The notes under the pieces: model-generated
What the model was told of the DNA's origin: nothing
Database searches by the model: none
The model's input: only the letters and a program-made list of their open reading frames with translations
Source of the DNA: Lachnospiraceae bacterium
GTDB taxonomy: Bacteria > Bacillota > Clostridia > Lachnospirales > Lachnospiraceae
NCBI GenBank assembly: GCA_017521985.1
Contig: JAFXAZ010000008.1
Span: 1-64,000 of the forward strand
DNA length: 64,000 nt
Direction of reading: 5' to 3'
Program-made: the position numbers and the translations under genes
Shown here: in pieces, positions 18,608-27,615 of the stretch
Position numbering within the stretch: position 1 is the first letter of the stretch
How the letters are laid out: every line of letters begins with the position of its first letter

Positions 18608-19480
18608 TTATTCACTGGAACTTCTATATTTGGCTGGTGTCTGACCGGTAAATTTTTTGAATGTTTTAATAAAATGAGGAATATCGGTAAAACCTACCAT
18701 AGTTGCAACTTCGTTTATTGGTGCTGCATGGGAGCGTAATAGTTCCATGGCAATATTCAGACGATAATCCAGGAGGAAAGCGTGGAGGGATTTACCGGTA
18801 TTTTTTTTGAATACCCTGTTAATATGTGAGGCATTAAAGTGTAATATTTCAGATAACACTTCATAAGAAATATCCTCTGCGTAATGATTTTGTATATATT
18901 GAATAATATTTTGCGTAAGTATAAAACCCTTATTACCATAAGGGTTATTTTTTTTGTTTGAGGTACGAACCATGCTAATAATTATAGATTTTAGGTTAGA
19001 TGACAGTAGTTCGTCACAGTAATCATCTCCTAAGAAAAATTCCGTAGATAAAAGTTTTATAAGTGGTTCTAAAGGTAATGCGTCTTTTAAAACGATGGGA
19101 GCATTTAATTCTGTACAGTCTGAAAACACAATATTTTCCAAAATATCCGAAGGATGAAAAATATTACTATGTACTGGGTGGAAAGATTTCCTTATATGGG
19201 TATGGTTATGGGTATAATCGAAATTAATGGCGATATAGTGAACTCCTTCCATACGGTCAACTTGCCATTCATATTTGGTGCCTGATTGAAAAAGAATGGC
19301 ACATCCGGGTCTTAAATCAAACAGTTCTCCTTCTATAATCATACTTCCGCTTCCGGATAAAATGTAAAACAATCTACAATCGGAGGTTTGTAATTCATTA
19401 AATACATCGGCTTTAATATTTACGGTTAGTGTGTTAGTTATTGCTTTTCTTACGAAAGGATCGATATCTTTTAACAACAT
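18608..19480 (-). CDS. AraC-family transcriptional regulator
   Basis: A 290-residue regulator with an N-terminal cupin sensor (FDLRPGCAILFQSGTKYEW) and a C-terminal AraC domain (INEVATMVGFTDIPHFIKTF). The ATG at 19480 follows GGAG with an 8-base spacer; the longer frame to 19504 starts upstream of that site. It is divergent from the GRE operon, with 180 bases between, and is the obvious candidate for its regulator. Confidence 0.88.
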   Translation of the reverse strand: MLLKDIDPFVRKAITNTLTVNIKADVFNELQTSDCRLFYILSGSGSMIIEGELFDLRPGCAILFQSGTKYEWQVDRMEGVHYIAINFDYTHNHTHIRKSFHPVHSNIFHPSDILENIVFSDCTELNAPIVLKDALPLEPLIKLLSTEFFLGDDYCDELLSSNLKSIIISMVRTSNKKNNPYGNKGFILTQNIIQYIQNHYAEDISYEVLSEILHFNASHINRVFKKNTGKSLHAFLLDYRLNIAMELLRSHAAPINEVATMVGFTDIPHFIKTFKKFTGQTPAKYRSSSE

Positions 19481-19606
19481 GCTGAAATCTCCAATCTCAA
19501 ACAATTAAATGATTGCAAAAAATATTATAACAAATAATGCATGATATAGCAATTGAGAATTAGAACAAAATGCACGGAAAACACAATTTTAAGTCTCTTT
19601 TTCACA

Positions 19607-19635
19607 TTTACCGGAATTAATATAAAAAGTATAAT
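19607..19635 (+). promoter_or_regulatory. Promoter of the glycyl radical enzyme operon
   Basis: TATAAT (19630-19635) is preceded at 17 bp by a poor -35 (TTTACC, 19607-19612). A consensus -10 with a weak -35 next to a divergent AraC gene is typical of an activator-dependent promoter. The start codon is at 19661. Confidence 0.6.
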
Positions 19636-19660
19636 CGATAATGAGAAAGGATGGCAGACT

Positions 19661-20638
19661 ATGAGAAACGTATGCATTGTAGGATATGGTGCAGTAGGCC
19701 CTGTTCATGCGGCTGCACTGGAAGGGATAGAGAATGTACGGCTATATGCGGTATGTGATATTAATCCGCAGAAATTAGAAATTTGTCGTACTCAATACGG
19801 CTGTAAGGTGTTTTCAGACTTTGATGAAATGCTTCTTGACACGAGCATAGATGCCGTACATATATGCACACCACATTATTTACATAAAGAAATGGCTGTA
19901 AAGGCACTGTCTGCAGGAAAGGCAGTTGTTTTGGAAAAGCCGGTGGGTATTAATCTCACAGAGATAGAGGAGTTGCATACTATCTCCAAAGAACAGACGA
20001 AATTGCCATTGTGTGTGATGATGCAGAATCGCACCAATGCCTGTGTTGTGAAATTAAAAGAGCGGATTGAGAGCCGGGATGTAGGAGCACTGCAAGGCAT
20101 TATTGCCAATTTAAACTGGCACAGGGATGAGTCTTATTATGCACAGGATGCATGGCGGGGGAAATGGCAGACAGAAGGCGGTGGACTTCTTATTAATCAG
20201 GCTGTACATCTTGTGGATTTAATGCTGTATTTTGGTGGGCCTGTAAAAAACTTTGAATCTGAGATTCACAGATGGGGTGTTACCGGAATCGAAGTGGAAG
20301 ATACGGCAAGCGCAATCGTACAGTTTGAAAACGGTGCAAAAGGCATTTTTCATGCCACAAACTGTTATGTAACAGATGAAGCATTCCAGGTGGAATTACG
20401 GTTTGAAAAAGCGCATTTTCGATATGCGGATGGTTTGTTGTATGAGATTCTGGATGGAGATGTCAGAGTTCTTGCAAAGGATGAAAAACTGCAAATCGGA
20501 AAATCATACTGGGGCTGTGGTCATCAAACGGTTATTCGAAACTTTTATGAGGGAAAGGATTATCCGGGCATTGAGGATGCGTATGGCGCTATGAAGTTTG
20601 TTTTTGAAATTTATGATAAAAAGAAAAGTGGGATATAG
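19661..20638 (+). CDS. Gfo/Idh/MocA family oxidoreductase (GRE operon, first gene)
   Basis: A 325-residue NAD(P)-dependent oxidoreductase with a Rossmann motif (IVGYGAVGPVHAAAL), the LEKPVG motif with the catalytic Lys, and NQAVHLVD with the conserved His. The ATG at 19661 follows AAAGGA and lies downstream of the promoter, whereas the upstream frame from 19553 overlaps the promoter. It opens the operon carrying the GRE and its activase. It probably oxidises or reduces a sugar before or after the radical step. Confidence 0.86.
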   Translation: MRNVCIVGYGAVGPVHAAALEGIENVRLYAVCDINPQKLEICRTQYGCKVFSDFDEMLLDTSIDAVHICTPHYLHKEMAVKALSAGKAVVLEKPVGINLTEIEELHTISKEQTKLPLCVMMQNRTNACVVKLKERIESRDVGALQGIIANLNWHRDESYYAQDAWRGKWQTEGGGLLINQAVHLVDLMLYFGGPVKNFESEIHRWGVTGIEVEDTASAIVQFENGAKGIFHATNCYVTDEAFQVELRFEKAHFRYADGLLYEILDGDVRVLAKDEKLQIGKSYWGCGHQTVIRNFYEGKDYPGIEDAYGAMKFVFEIYDKKKSGI

Positions 20639-20648
20639 GAAAGGATAA

Positions 20649-21551
20649 ATGATGAAAGGTATTGTAACAGATATTCAAAGATTTTCACTAAACGATGGTG
20701 CCGGAATCCGCACCACGGTATTTTTAAAGGGCTGCAACATGAGATGCAGCTGGTGCCATAATCCGGAGACAATTTCAGCACACAGCCAGTTGATGTTTTA
20801 TGAAAATAAATGTATCGGATGTGGAAAATGTTTTCAGGTATGTCCACAGGGAGCGCACAAGATGGTGGATGGCAAGCATGTGATAGACCGTGACTTATGT
20901 GTGAATTGCGGTAAGTGTACGGAAAGCTGTTATGCAGAGGCACTGGTAATGTGTGGCAAGTTTATGAGTACCGACGACGTGATGAAACAAGTCCGCCAGG
21001 ACAAAGCATATTACGATGCGTCTCATGGCGGGGTAACGATTTCCGGAGGGGAAGTGCTTTGCAACAGTGCATTTGCAGAGGAGCTGACAGACAAGTGTCA
21101 TAAAGAGGGCATCGAAGTTGCCATCGAGACCAATTTAAGCATCCCATTTGAAAAGGTGCAGAGTCTGTTTGAAAAAGTAGATTTTGTTATGTGTGACCTT
21201 AAGATTTTTGAGGATGAGCTTCATAAGGAATATACCGGTATTTCCAATAAAGTGGTTTTGGAGAATATGAAGAAGCTGGATACACTGAATAAACCGGTAA
21301 TTGTAAGAACACCTTTGATTCCGGGAGTTACGGATACAAAAGAAAATATTTGTGCTATTGCGGAATACATAAAAGACATGAAGAATTTACAGCGTTATGA
21401 GCTGTTGAATTTCAATCCTTTGGGAGAAGGAAAATACAGAAGTCTGGATAAAGAAAATGTATTTGAGAAGGCACGTCCGCTTTCAGCAGAGGCATTGCAG
21501 GAATTGCAAAGCGTTTTGGCAGATATGGGAATCGAATATAAGATAGTGTAG
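20649..21551 (+). CDS. Glycyl radical enzyme activating protein (radical SAM)
   Basis: A 300-residue radical-SAM activase. Cys29, Cys33 and Cys36 form the CxxxCxxC motif for the SAM-binding [4Fe-4S] cluster. An inserted ferredoxin-like part holds two more cluster motifs (CIGCGKCFQVCP and CVNCGKCTESC), as in activases of non-PFL GREs. The GGEVL and later motifs match the SAM barrel. It makes the glycyl radical on the partner enzyme by hydrogen abstraction with 5'-deoxyadenosyl radical. The partner is almost certainly the GRE at 22654, one gene downstream. Confidence 0.95.
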   Translation: MMKGIVTDIQRFSLNDGAGIRTTVFLKGCNMRCSWCHNPETISAHSQLMFYENKCIGCGKCFQVCPQGAHKMVDGKHVIDRDLCVNCGKCTESCYAEALVMCGKFMSTDDVMKQVRQDKAYYDASHGGVTISGGEVLCNSAFAEELTDKCHKEGIEVAIETNLSIPFEKVQSLFEKVDFVMCDLKIFEDELHKEYTGISNKVVLENMKKLDTLNKPVIVRTPLIPGVTDTKENICAIAEYIKDMKNLQRYELLNFNPLGEGKYRSLDKENVFEKARPLSAEALQELQSVLADMGIEYKIV

Positions 21552-21565
21552 GGGAACAGAGGAGT

Positions 21566-22657
21566 ATGAAGAGTTTTAATTGGGACCCGAATCTTTTCGT
21601 AAACAGTGAAGTAGTTCAGGAAGATGTGGTTTGGTATGATGCATCCGAGAAACCATTTTGCGTTTATGGATTTGACCGAGGAGAAAAGGACTTGTTCAGT
21701 TGTAGAATCCCGGAAGGAATTGCGAAAGATATCAGGCCTGGTATCTTGGGAATGCGGGCTTATGCAGCTGGTGGACGTATCCGGTTTGGAACCGATTCCT
21801 CTTACATCTTGATTCGAGCAGAGTATGGAAATGGGAATGTTCCTAGTATTTGCAGTTGTTGCTTGACTCACGGTTTTGATTTATATTGCTGTGACATGCA
21901 AGGACATGAAAGGTTTTGTCATCTATTTCGAGTGCCTAGTTTGTTTGATCAGGAAAGTTTTACTTCTTTATACAAAAGACGGGATAAATCCGAAACGGCC
22001 TACTACACGTTGAATTTTCCGTGCTTTTCAGAAGTATCCAAGTTGTATATTGGGTTGCAAAAGGGAAGCATTCTTACACAAGGTATCGATTACATAAATG
22101 CAAAGCCGGTTGTTTTTTATGGTTCCTCTCTTACACATGGGGCAGCTGCCAGTCGTCCCGGAAATACGTATACAGCCTTCATTTCACAGAAATATAATTT
22201 GAATTATGTGAATTTGGGATTTGCAGGAAATGCTAAGGGCGATGAACTTATGGCAAAGTATATCGCAGGAAAAGAAATGTCCGCTTTTGTGTGTGAGTAT
22301 GATCACAATGCAAAAAGTGTAGAAGAGTTAAGAAATACCCATTATCACTTTTATGAAGTGTTCAGAGAGTATCAAAAGGATGTTCCATTCATCATGATGT
22401 CCAGACCGTCTTTTCACCATAACCCGGAAGGAATTGGTAAGATGAGAAGCATCATTAAAGAATCTTATGAAAAAGCCAAAGCAAATGGGGATAAAAATGT
22501 TTATTTCATAGATGGAGAGACACTTTTTGAAGGTGATTACGTGCTAAGCTGTACGTCAGATGGTGTACATCCAAATGATTTGGGCTTTTATCGCATGGCA
22601 AAGGGAATCAGTCAAGTTTTAGAGGATATTTTAAAAATTTCAGGAGGAGTAGTATGA
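21566..22657 (+). CDS. GxDLY-domain SGNH hydrolase
   Basis: A 363-residue protein with an N-terminal beta-domain containing the G-F-D-L-Y signature of the GxDLY family (near residue 108), followed by an SGNH/GDSL-type hydrolase domain. The nucleophile block reads G186-S-S-L instead of GDSL, and the Asp332/His335 pair is in SDGVHPND. No signal peptide, so intracellular. Such enzymes remove acyl groups from sugars. Its TGA overlaps the GRE start codon (ATGA), so the two are translationally coupled, which suggests it feeds or follows the radical reaction. Confidence 0.85.
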   Translation: MKSFNWDPNLFVNSEVVQEDVVWYDASEKPFCVYGFDRGEKDLFSCRIPEGIAKDIRPGILGMRAYAAGGRIRFGTDSSYILIRAEYGNGNVPSICSCCLTHGFDLYCCDMQGHERFCHLFRVPSLFDQESFTSLYKRRDKSETAYYTLNFPCFSEVSKLYIGLQKGSILTQGIDYINAKPVVFYGSSLTHGAAASRPGNTYTAFISQKYNLNYVNLGFAGNAKGDELMAKYIAGKEMSAFVCEYDHNAKSVEELRNTHYHFYEVFREYQKDVPFIMMSRPSFHHNPEGIGKMRSIIKESYEKAKANGDKNVYFIDGETLFEGDYVLSCTSDGVHPNDLGFYRMAKGISQVLEDILKISGGVV

Positions 22658-24870
22658 GTGCAATAAAATTTATCAATCAGTTTCCGGCAGAGGAAACCTT
22701 TGATTATGACAAGCGAATCAAGCTTTTAAGAAAACGAAAAGTAGAACAGACCGAAGAAAAAGCCAGAAACGGTGGTGCCAATGAGGATGATTATGGTCTG
22801 ATCGTGCAGGATGAGTTTCAGTATAAATTAAAGCCAAATCATGAAAACGGCTCTATTTATGGATATAAGGCATGGACAGAAAACTATTGTGCTATTTTGG
22901 ACAGCCATCCACTGTACTGTGATCCGTTGGATGCTTTTGTAGGTAAGGGTTTCCTGTTCTTAGAAAGACTTCGTCCGGTAACCTGCAAGTGGAATCCTGC
23001 ATATCCGTTTGATGAATTAAAAGTATTGTTTGACAAGTACAATGTTATTTCCGGTATTGACAACTGTCATCACTTTACACCGGACCTTCAGATTGGTTTT
23101 GACTTAGGATGGGGCGGTATTTTACAGAAGTTAAAAGAGCAGAGAGCGCTTCATGACGAGAGTCATTATGAATTTTATGATAGCGAGATTGCGGTAGTAG
23201 AAGCAATCATCCGTTTCTTAAAAAGATGTGCTGCGGAATTAAAAGAGCTTGGCGACCAGGAGCAGAATCTTTATCTAAAAGAAAATCTTTATGAAATGTC
23301 CAGAGTGAATAAAAAAGTAGCAGACGGTAAGCCGGAAACCTTCCGTGAGGCTGTTCAGTGGATGTGCTGGTTCAGTATGTTATCCAGAACTTATAACCGA
23401 GGCAGTGCCGGCGGTCAGTTGGATGAGATGTTAAGACCATACTATGAAAAGGACATCGCAGAAGGTATTTTGACAGACGAGGAAGCAGTATTTTATCTGG
23501 CGTGTCTGTTTTTGCAGGACAGCAGATACTTCCAGTTGGGTGGACCGGACATTAACGGTGAGGACATGACTTCCAAAATTTCTTACCTTTGTCTAGATGC
23601 AGCAGACAAGATTAATATTGCCTGCAACCTGACCATTCGTGTACATGACAAGCTGGATGAGAAATTTTTCAAAAAATCGGTAGCATATTTATTCAAAAAC
23701 AAACAGGGCTGGCCAAGATATTCTTCCGACAGTGCACTGGCAGAAGGCTTTATGAAGTGTGGCTATTCTCTGGAGATGGCAAGAAAGCGTGTAGCTGCAG
23801 GCTGCCACTGGATGTGTATTCCGGGCATGGAATATACCATGAACGATACCGTAAAAATCAACTTATTAAAGGTATTTGAAGTGGCTTATCAGGAAATGAT
23901 GGCAGATAAATCCGAAGCACCATCCAGTGAAAATTTGTGGAAACGCTATGAAAAGCATTTGAAGGTGGCTGTGGATGCAACCGGTAACGGTATTATGCAC
24001 CACTTAAAATACCAGTCCAAGTCCCAGCCGGAATTGATCTTAAACCTGTTCCAGCATGGTCTGATTGAAAAAGGTGTAAATATTACCGATGGCGGTGCCA
24101 ACTATTACAACATGTGCGTGGACGGCAGCGGTCTGGCAGTGGTTGCAGACAGCTTTGCAGCATGTGAACAGCGTATTGAGAAGGAAAAGAAGCTTACATA
24201 TGAGGCATTGACTAAACATATTGCTAATAATTTCGAAGACGAAGATGGGGAATATATCAGACAGTTAATGCAGCACAGTGAAAAATATTGTGGCGGTGAC
24301 TCTCTGGGGGATATCTGGGCAAAGAGAGTCAGTAAGCTTTATACCGAACTGGTGCGTGACTTAAATGTACAGCACCCTGGCATTAACTTTATTCCGGGCT
24401 TCTTCTCCTGGTCCAACACCCTTGGCCTTGGTTCTACCGTAGGTGCTACACCAAACGGAAGAAAAGCAGGAGAAGCAATCAACCACGGAGCAAATCCAAA
24501 TGGCGGATTCCGTAAGGACGGTGCAGTTTCTTCCATGTGTAACTCCATCGGCGCTATCCAGCCGGGCTATGGTAACTGCGCACCGGTACAGTTAGAGTTT
24601 GACCCGGGTATTGTAAATGATGCAGAAGGTGTTGATAAAATGGCGGCAATGATTAAGACCATTATGAATACAGGTAACACATTGTTAAATATCAACATCA
24701 TTGATGCCAATAAAATTTTAGAAGCACATAAAGATCCATTCAAATATCCGGATCTGGTAGTCCGCGTAACCGGATTTACCGCATTCTTTGCAATGCTTAC
24801 TCCGGAGTTCAGACAATTAGTAGTGGATCGTGTTACTTCTGTAAATGGAAATAAAATAAACGTAGAGTAA
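22654..24870 (+). CDS. Glycyl radical enzyme of unknown reaction, GCHW active-site loop
   Basis: A 738-residue PFL-superfamily enzyme. The C-terminal radical loop RVTGFTAFF puts the glycyl radical on Gly707. The Cys loop is AAGCHWMC, so the thiyl residue is expected to be Cys384. Known GRE dehydratases and lyases have Gly-Cys-x-Glu here; this protein has Gly-Cys-His-Trp and a second Cys388. It also lacks the Cys-Cys pair of pyruvate formate-lyase. HFTPDLQIGFDLGWGG near residue 145 is the usual GRE N-terminal signature. No encapsulation peptide and no microcompartment genes nearby. Neighbours suggest a carbohydrate-derived substrate. It cannot be assigned to a characterised GRE. Confidence 0.93.
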   Translation: MSAIKFINQFPAEETFDYDKRIKLLRKRKVEQTEEKARNGGANEDDYGLIVQDEFQYKLKPNHENGSIYGYKAWTENYCAILDSHPLYCDPLDAFVGKGFLFLERLRPVTCKWNPAYPFDELKVLFDKYNVISGIDNCHHFTPDLQIGFDLGWGGILQKLKEQRALHDESHYEFYDSEIAVVEAIIRFLKRCAAELKELGDQEQNLYLKENLYEMSRVNKKVADGKPETFREAVQWMCWFSMLSRTYNRGSAGGQLDEMLRPYYEKDIAEGILTDEEAVFYLACLFLQDSRYFQLGGPDINGEDMTSKISYLCLDAADKINIACNLTIRVHDKLDEKFFKKSVAYLFKNKQGWPRYSSDSALAEGFMKCGYSLEMARKRVAAGCHWMCIPGMEYTMNDTVKINLLKVFEVAYQEMMADKSEAPSSENLWKRYEKHLKVAVDATGNGIMHHLKYQSKSQPELILNLFQHGLIEKGVNITDGGANYYNMCVDGSGLAVVADSFAACEQRIEKEKKLTYEALTKHIANNFEDEDGEYIRQLMQHSEKYCGGDSLGDIWAKRVSKLYTELVRDLNVQHPGINFIPGFFSWSNTLGLGSTVGATPNGRKAGEAINHGANPNGGFRKDGAVSSMCNSIGAIQPGYGNCAPVQLEFDPGIVNDAEGVDKMAAMIKTIMNTGNTLLNINIIDANKILEAHKDPFKYPDLVVRVTGFTAFFAMLTPEFRQLVVDRVTSVNGNKINVE

Positions 24871-24885
24871 AGGAGAAAACAAAAA

Positions 24886-25668
24886 ATGGCAGAAAAAGTA
24901 GTTATGGAGTATGTTGTAAAAAATAAGGAAGGAAATCAGTCTGTAGAGCTTTGTCAGGGTGAAATCAATGGTGCAAGACCGGTTCATCACCAGATTAAAA
25001 GCGACAGCGAAATGGTATTTGATGCAAATGTCGGCTATTATCATATCCTTATTTTGATTACAGGTGAGGCAGTATTTGTTACAGACGAGAAGGAATACAA
25101 CTTTGTTAACAGAACAACCTTCGTGCCTGCAACAGACAAAAAGCTTGTTGTAAAGGCAAATACAGATGTGGAAATTTTGGAAATTCAGTGGGATGAAGAA
25201 GATGGCGATGCCGAAGATTTAAAAGAATACGGCACACAGTTCCCGGTTGTTGTACCTTACCAGGATTCTATTCAGTACATAGATCCGAATAAAAGTGAGA
25301 AGACCATCAGTAGAATGATGATTCCTCATGAAATCATTCCTAGATTTACCATCGGTTCTGTAGAATCTTATGGATATGATTTGGTTAGACCTCATGCGCA
25401 TCCGATGCTGGATCAGTTCTTTTTCAGCTTCCCTGAAAATGACATGGAAGTAATCATTGATGACGAAAAATATAATATGAAGGGTAATGTGATCATGCAC
25501 ATTCCTTTAGGTTCTAATCATGGTGTTGAAGTAACCGGTGACAGACATATGCATTATATGTGGGTTGACTTTATGCCGGACAAGGAAGCAGGCCTTAAGA
25601 GACTGAATTTCAGCCATCGTCCAACCGGTACTGTTCGTGACTTTGCAAATGAGGACAAGACCAGATAA
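24886..25668 (+). CDS. Bicupin protein of the GRE operon
   Basis: A 260-residue protein with two cupin-like beta-barrels. The C-terminal barrel has a plausible metal site: RPHAHPMLDQFFF (His, His, then Gln in the Glu position) and a later His in IPLGSNHGVEV. The N-terminal barrel has fewer His. AAGGAG precedes the ATG. Family members include sugar isomerases, epimerases and sensors of uronate or keto-sugar metabolism. The function here is unknown. Confidence 0.75.
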   Translation: MAEKVVMEYVVKNKEGNQSVELCQGEINGARPVHHQIKSDSEMVFDANVGYYHILILITGEAVFVTDEKEYNFVNRTTFVPATDKKLVVKANTDVEILEIQWDEEDGDAEDLKEYGTQFPVVVPYQDSIQYIDPNKSEKTISRMMIPHEIIPRFTIGSVESYGYDLVRPHAHPMLDQFFFSFPENDMEVIIDDEKYNMKGNVIMHIPLGSNHGVEVTGDRHMHYMWVDFMPDKEAGLKRLNFSHRPTGTVRDFANEDKTR

Positions 25669-25695
25669 TGGTTTTTACGAATGAGGATGGACGAA

Positions 25696-26754
25696 ATGAT
25701 TGATATAACAAGACCGGTAAAGCTTAAACGTGCGGGAGCGTGGCGTACCTATACCGGGGGCAGCTTGATTGATAAGCTGCATGGCAAGGAAAATACACCT
25801 GATACCAACTTCCCGGAGGAGTGGATTATGTCCACGGTGGCTGCCAGAAACAGTGGCAGAGAGCATATCGTGGAAGGCTTAAGCATGGTAGAGGGGACAG
25901 AAACCTCCCTTGCACAGCTTATAGATGAAAATCCGGAAGAAATCCTTGGAAAGAAGCATTATGCAAAGTATGGCAATAAGCTGGGCGTATTGGTAAAGCT
26001 TATCGATTCCGCAGAGCGACTGACCATTCAGGTGCACCCGACCCGTGAAAAAGCAAGAGAACTGTTTGATTCCCAGTTTGGCAAAACAGAATGCTGGCAT
26101 ATTTTAGGCGGCAGGGAAGTAAATGGGGAAAAACCTTGTATTTACTTTGGGTTTAAAGAAGGCATTACCAGAGAGCATTGGAAGGCTGTTTTTGACAGAC
26201 AGGACATCCCTGAAATGCTGAATTGCCTGCACCGTTTTGAAGTAAAGCCGGGAGATACTTTCTTAATTGAGGGAGGTATTCCACATGCCATCGGAGCAGG
26301 CTGTTTTTTGGTAGAAATCCAAGAGCCTACAGACTACACCGTAAGAACGGAAAGAGTAACACCGGCAGGACTTCAGGTGGCAGATTTTATGTGTCATCAG
26401 GGACTTGGCTTTGACCGGATGTTTGACTGCTTTGATTACATCAGTTATTCCAGAGACGACGTGCGAAAGCGTTGGTATAAAAAGCCGGTAGGAAAGACAC
26501 TGATTGGCTATGAGGATACCGAGATGTTCCGATTGGAGTTGGTGCAATTGTCAGCATCTGGGCAGGCGGCAGCAACTGAGTTGATAGAGCCTGGCAGTAC
26601 CTTCAGCGGAATTTATATTCTGGAGGGTGAAGGAGTTTTGGATGGTGTTCCGGTAAAGGCCGGGTCACAGTTTTTTATCCCGGCATGCTGTAAGCCATTT
26701 AGGATAGAAGGTAATATAAAATATATCCGATATTACGGACCAAAGGAGGAGTAA
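25696..26754 (+). CDS. Type I mannose-6-phosphate isomerase-like protein
   Basis: A ~352-residue cupin-fold isomerase of the class I phosphomannose isomerase family. It keeps the zinc and catalytic motifs: IQVHP, GKTECWHIL, and GGIPHAIGAGCFLVEIQEP, so it should be active. The ATG at 25696 follows GAGG at 9 bases; ATGs at 25681 and 25687 are alternatives. It interconverts aldose and ketose (phosphates) in the GRE operon. Whether its substrate is mannose 6-phosphate or a modified sugar is not clear. Confidence 0.82.
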   Translation: MIDITRPVKLKRAGAWRTYTGGSLIDKLHGKENTPDTNFPEEWIMSTVAARNSGREHIVEGLSMVEGTETSLAQLIDENPEEILGKKHYAKYGNKLGVLVKLIDSAERLTIQVHPTREKARELFDSQFGKTECWHILGGREVNGEKPCIYFGFKEGITREHWKAVFDRQDIPEMLNCLHRFEVKPGDTFLIEGGIPHAIGAGCFLVEIQEPTDYTVRTERVTPAGLQVADFMCHQGLGFDRMFDCFDYISYSRDDVRKRWYKKPVGKTLIGYEDTEMFRLELVQLSASGQAAATELIEPGSTFSGIYILEGEGVLDGVPVKAGSQFFIPACCKPFRIEGNIKYIRYYGPKEE

Positions 26755-26757
26755 GGG

Positions 26758-27552
26758 ATGAGATATGGTTTTTGTAAGGAGTTTTCCACTCCGTTAAAAA
26801 CAGAAGTGGATTACGAACTGATTAAGATGATCAAAGAAGCAGGCTTTGATTTTGTGGAAATGCGTGCAATGTTAGTTTCTGCACTTTCTGAGGAAGAATT
26901 TCAGAAACTGGCAGAAACCTTAAAGGAATTGGAGCTGGATTGCGACTGCTGTTGTGCATTGTTCCCAAGAACCATCCGTGTAACAGGAGCACAGATAAAC
27001 TACGAAGAAATTGAAGAGTATATCGAACGCACCTTTTCACGCTGCAGTAAGTTAGGTGCAAAGAAGATTGTATTCGGCAGTGCACCGGCAAGAGCTCTGG
27101 ACGAGGAAACAACCGAAGAAATGGGCTATGAGCAGATTTCAGAAGTCATTCGCAGAGTGGTAGTGCCTGCCTGTGAAAAGTACGATATTACTGTAGTAAT
27201 GGAGCCGTTACGTGCAGATGCATGTAACTTTATCCACACACTTGCAGATGGTATGAAGGTTGTGGATATGGTAAAATCTGACCGCATTCAGCTTTTGGGC
27301 GATACCATCCATATGATGAGCAACCATGATAATGCAGAGGATGTAGTAAAGTATGCGGACAGCTTAAAGCATGTACATATTGCAGAAATGCAGCGTATGT
27401 TACCGGAAGACGATTACAGCCCGTTTGTAAAGCAGGTAATTGGTAATTTGAAAGAGATTGGTTATAACGGAACCATTTCTTTTGAGACCAAGAATGGAGA
27501 AGGGCTTGGCAGTATGAAGAAGGCTTTGAAACTGTTGAAAGCGCAGTTTTAA
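26758..27552 (+). CDS. Sugar phosphate isomerase/epimerase, xylose-isomerase-like TIM barrel
   Basis: A 264-residue TIM barrel of the AP endonuclease 2/xylose isomerase-like superfamily. The metal ligands are visible in order: Glu in VVMEPL, Asp and His in LLGDTIH, His in HVHIAE, and Glu in ISFETK. It follows the PMI-like gene by 3 bases, with GGAGG inside the preceding stop region. Family roles include ketose 3-epimerisation, inosose and 3-keto-glycoside reactions. It could act on a keto sugar made by the Gfo/Idh/MocA enzymes of the operon. Confidence 0.85.
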   Translation: MRYGFCKEFSTPLKTEVDYELIKMIKEAGFDFVEMRAMLVSALSEEEFQKLAETLKELELDCDCCCALFPRTIRVTGAQINYEEIEEYIERTFSRCSKLGAKKIVFGSAPARALDEETTEEMGYEQISEVIRRVVVPACEKYDITVVMEPLRADACNFIHTLADGMKVVDMVKSDRIQLLGDTIHMMSNHDNAEDVVKYADSLKHVHIAEMQRMLPEDDYSPFVKQVIGNLKEIGYNGTISFETKNGEGLGSMKKALKLLKAQF

Positions 27553-27615
27553 AAAATTTAAAAACTAATTAGTAATGGAGCAGCAGCTCTTAAAAAAGAA
27601 AAGGAGATTACAAAA

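Noticed and set aside
22654-24870. Assignment as pyruvate formate-lyase
   Set aside because: It has a single Cys in the loop (GCHW) instead of the adjacent Cys pair, and the activase has extra Fe-S motifs unlike PflA.
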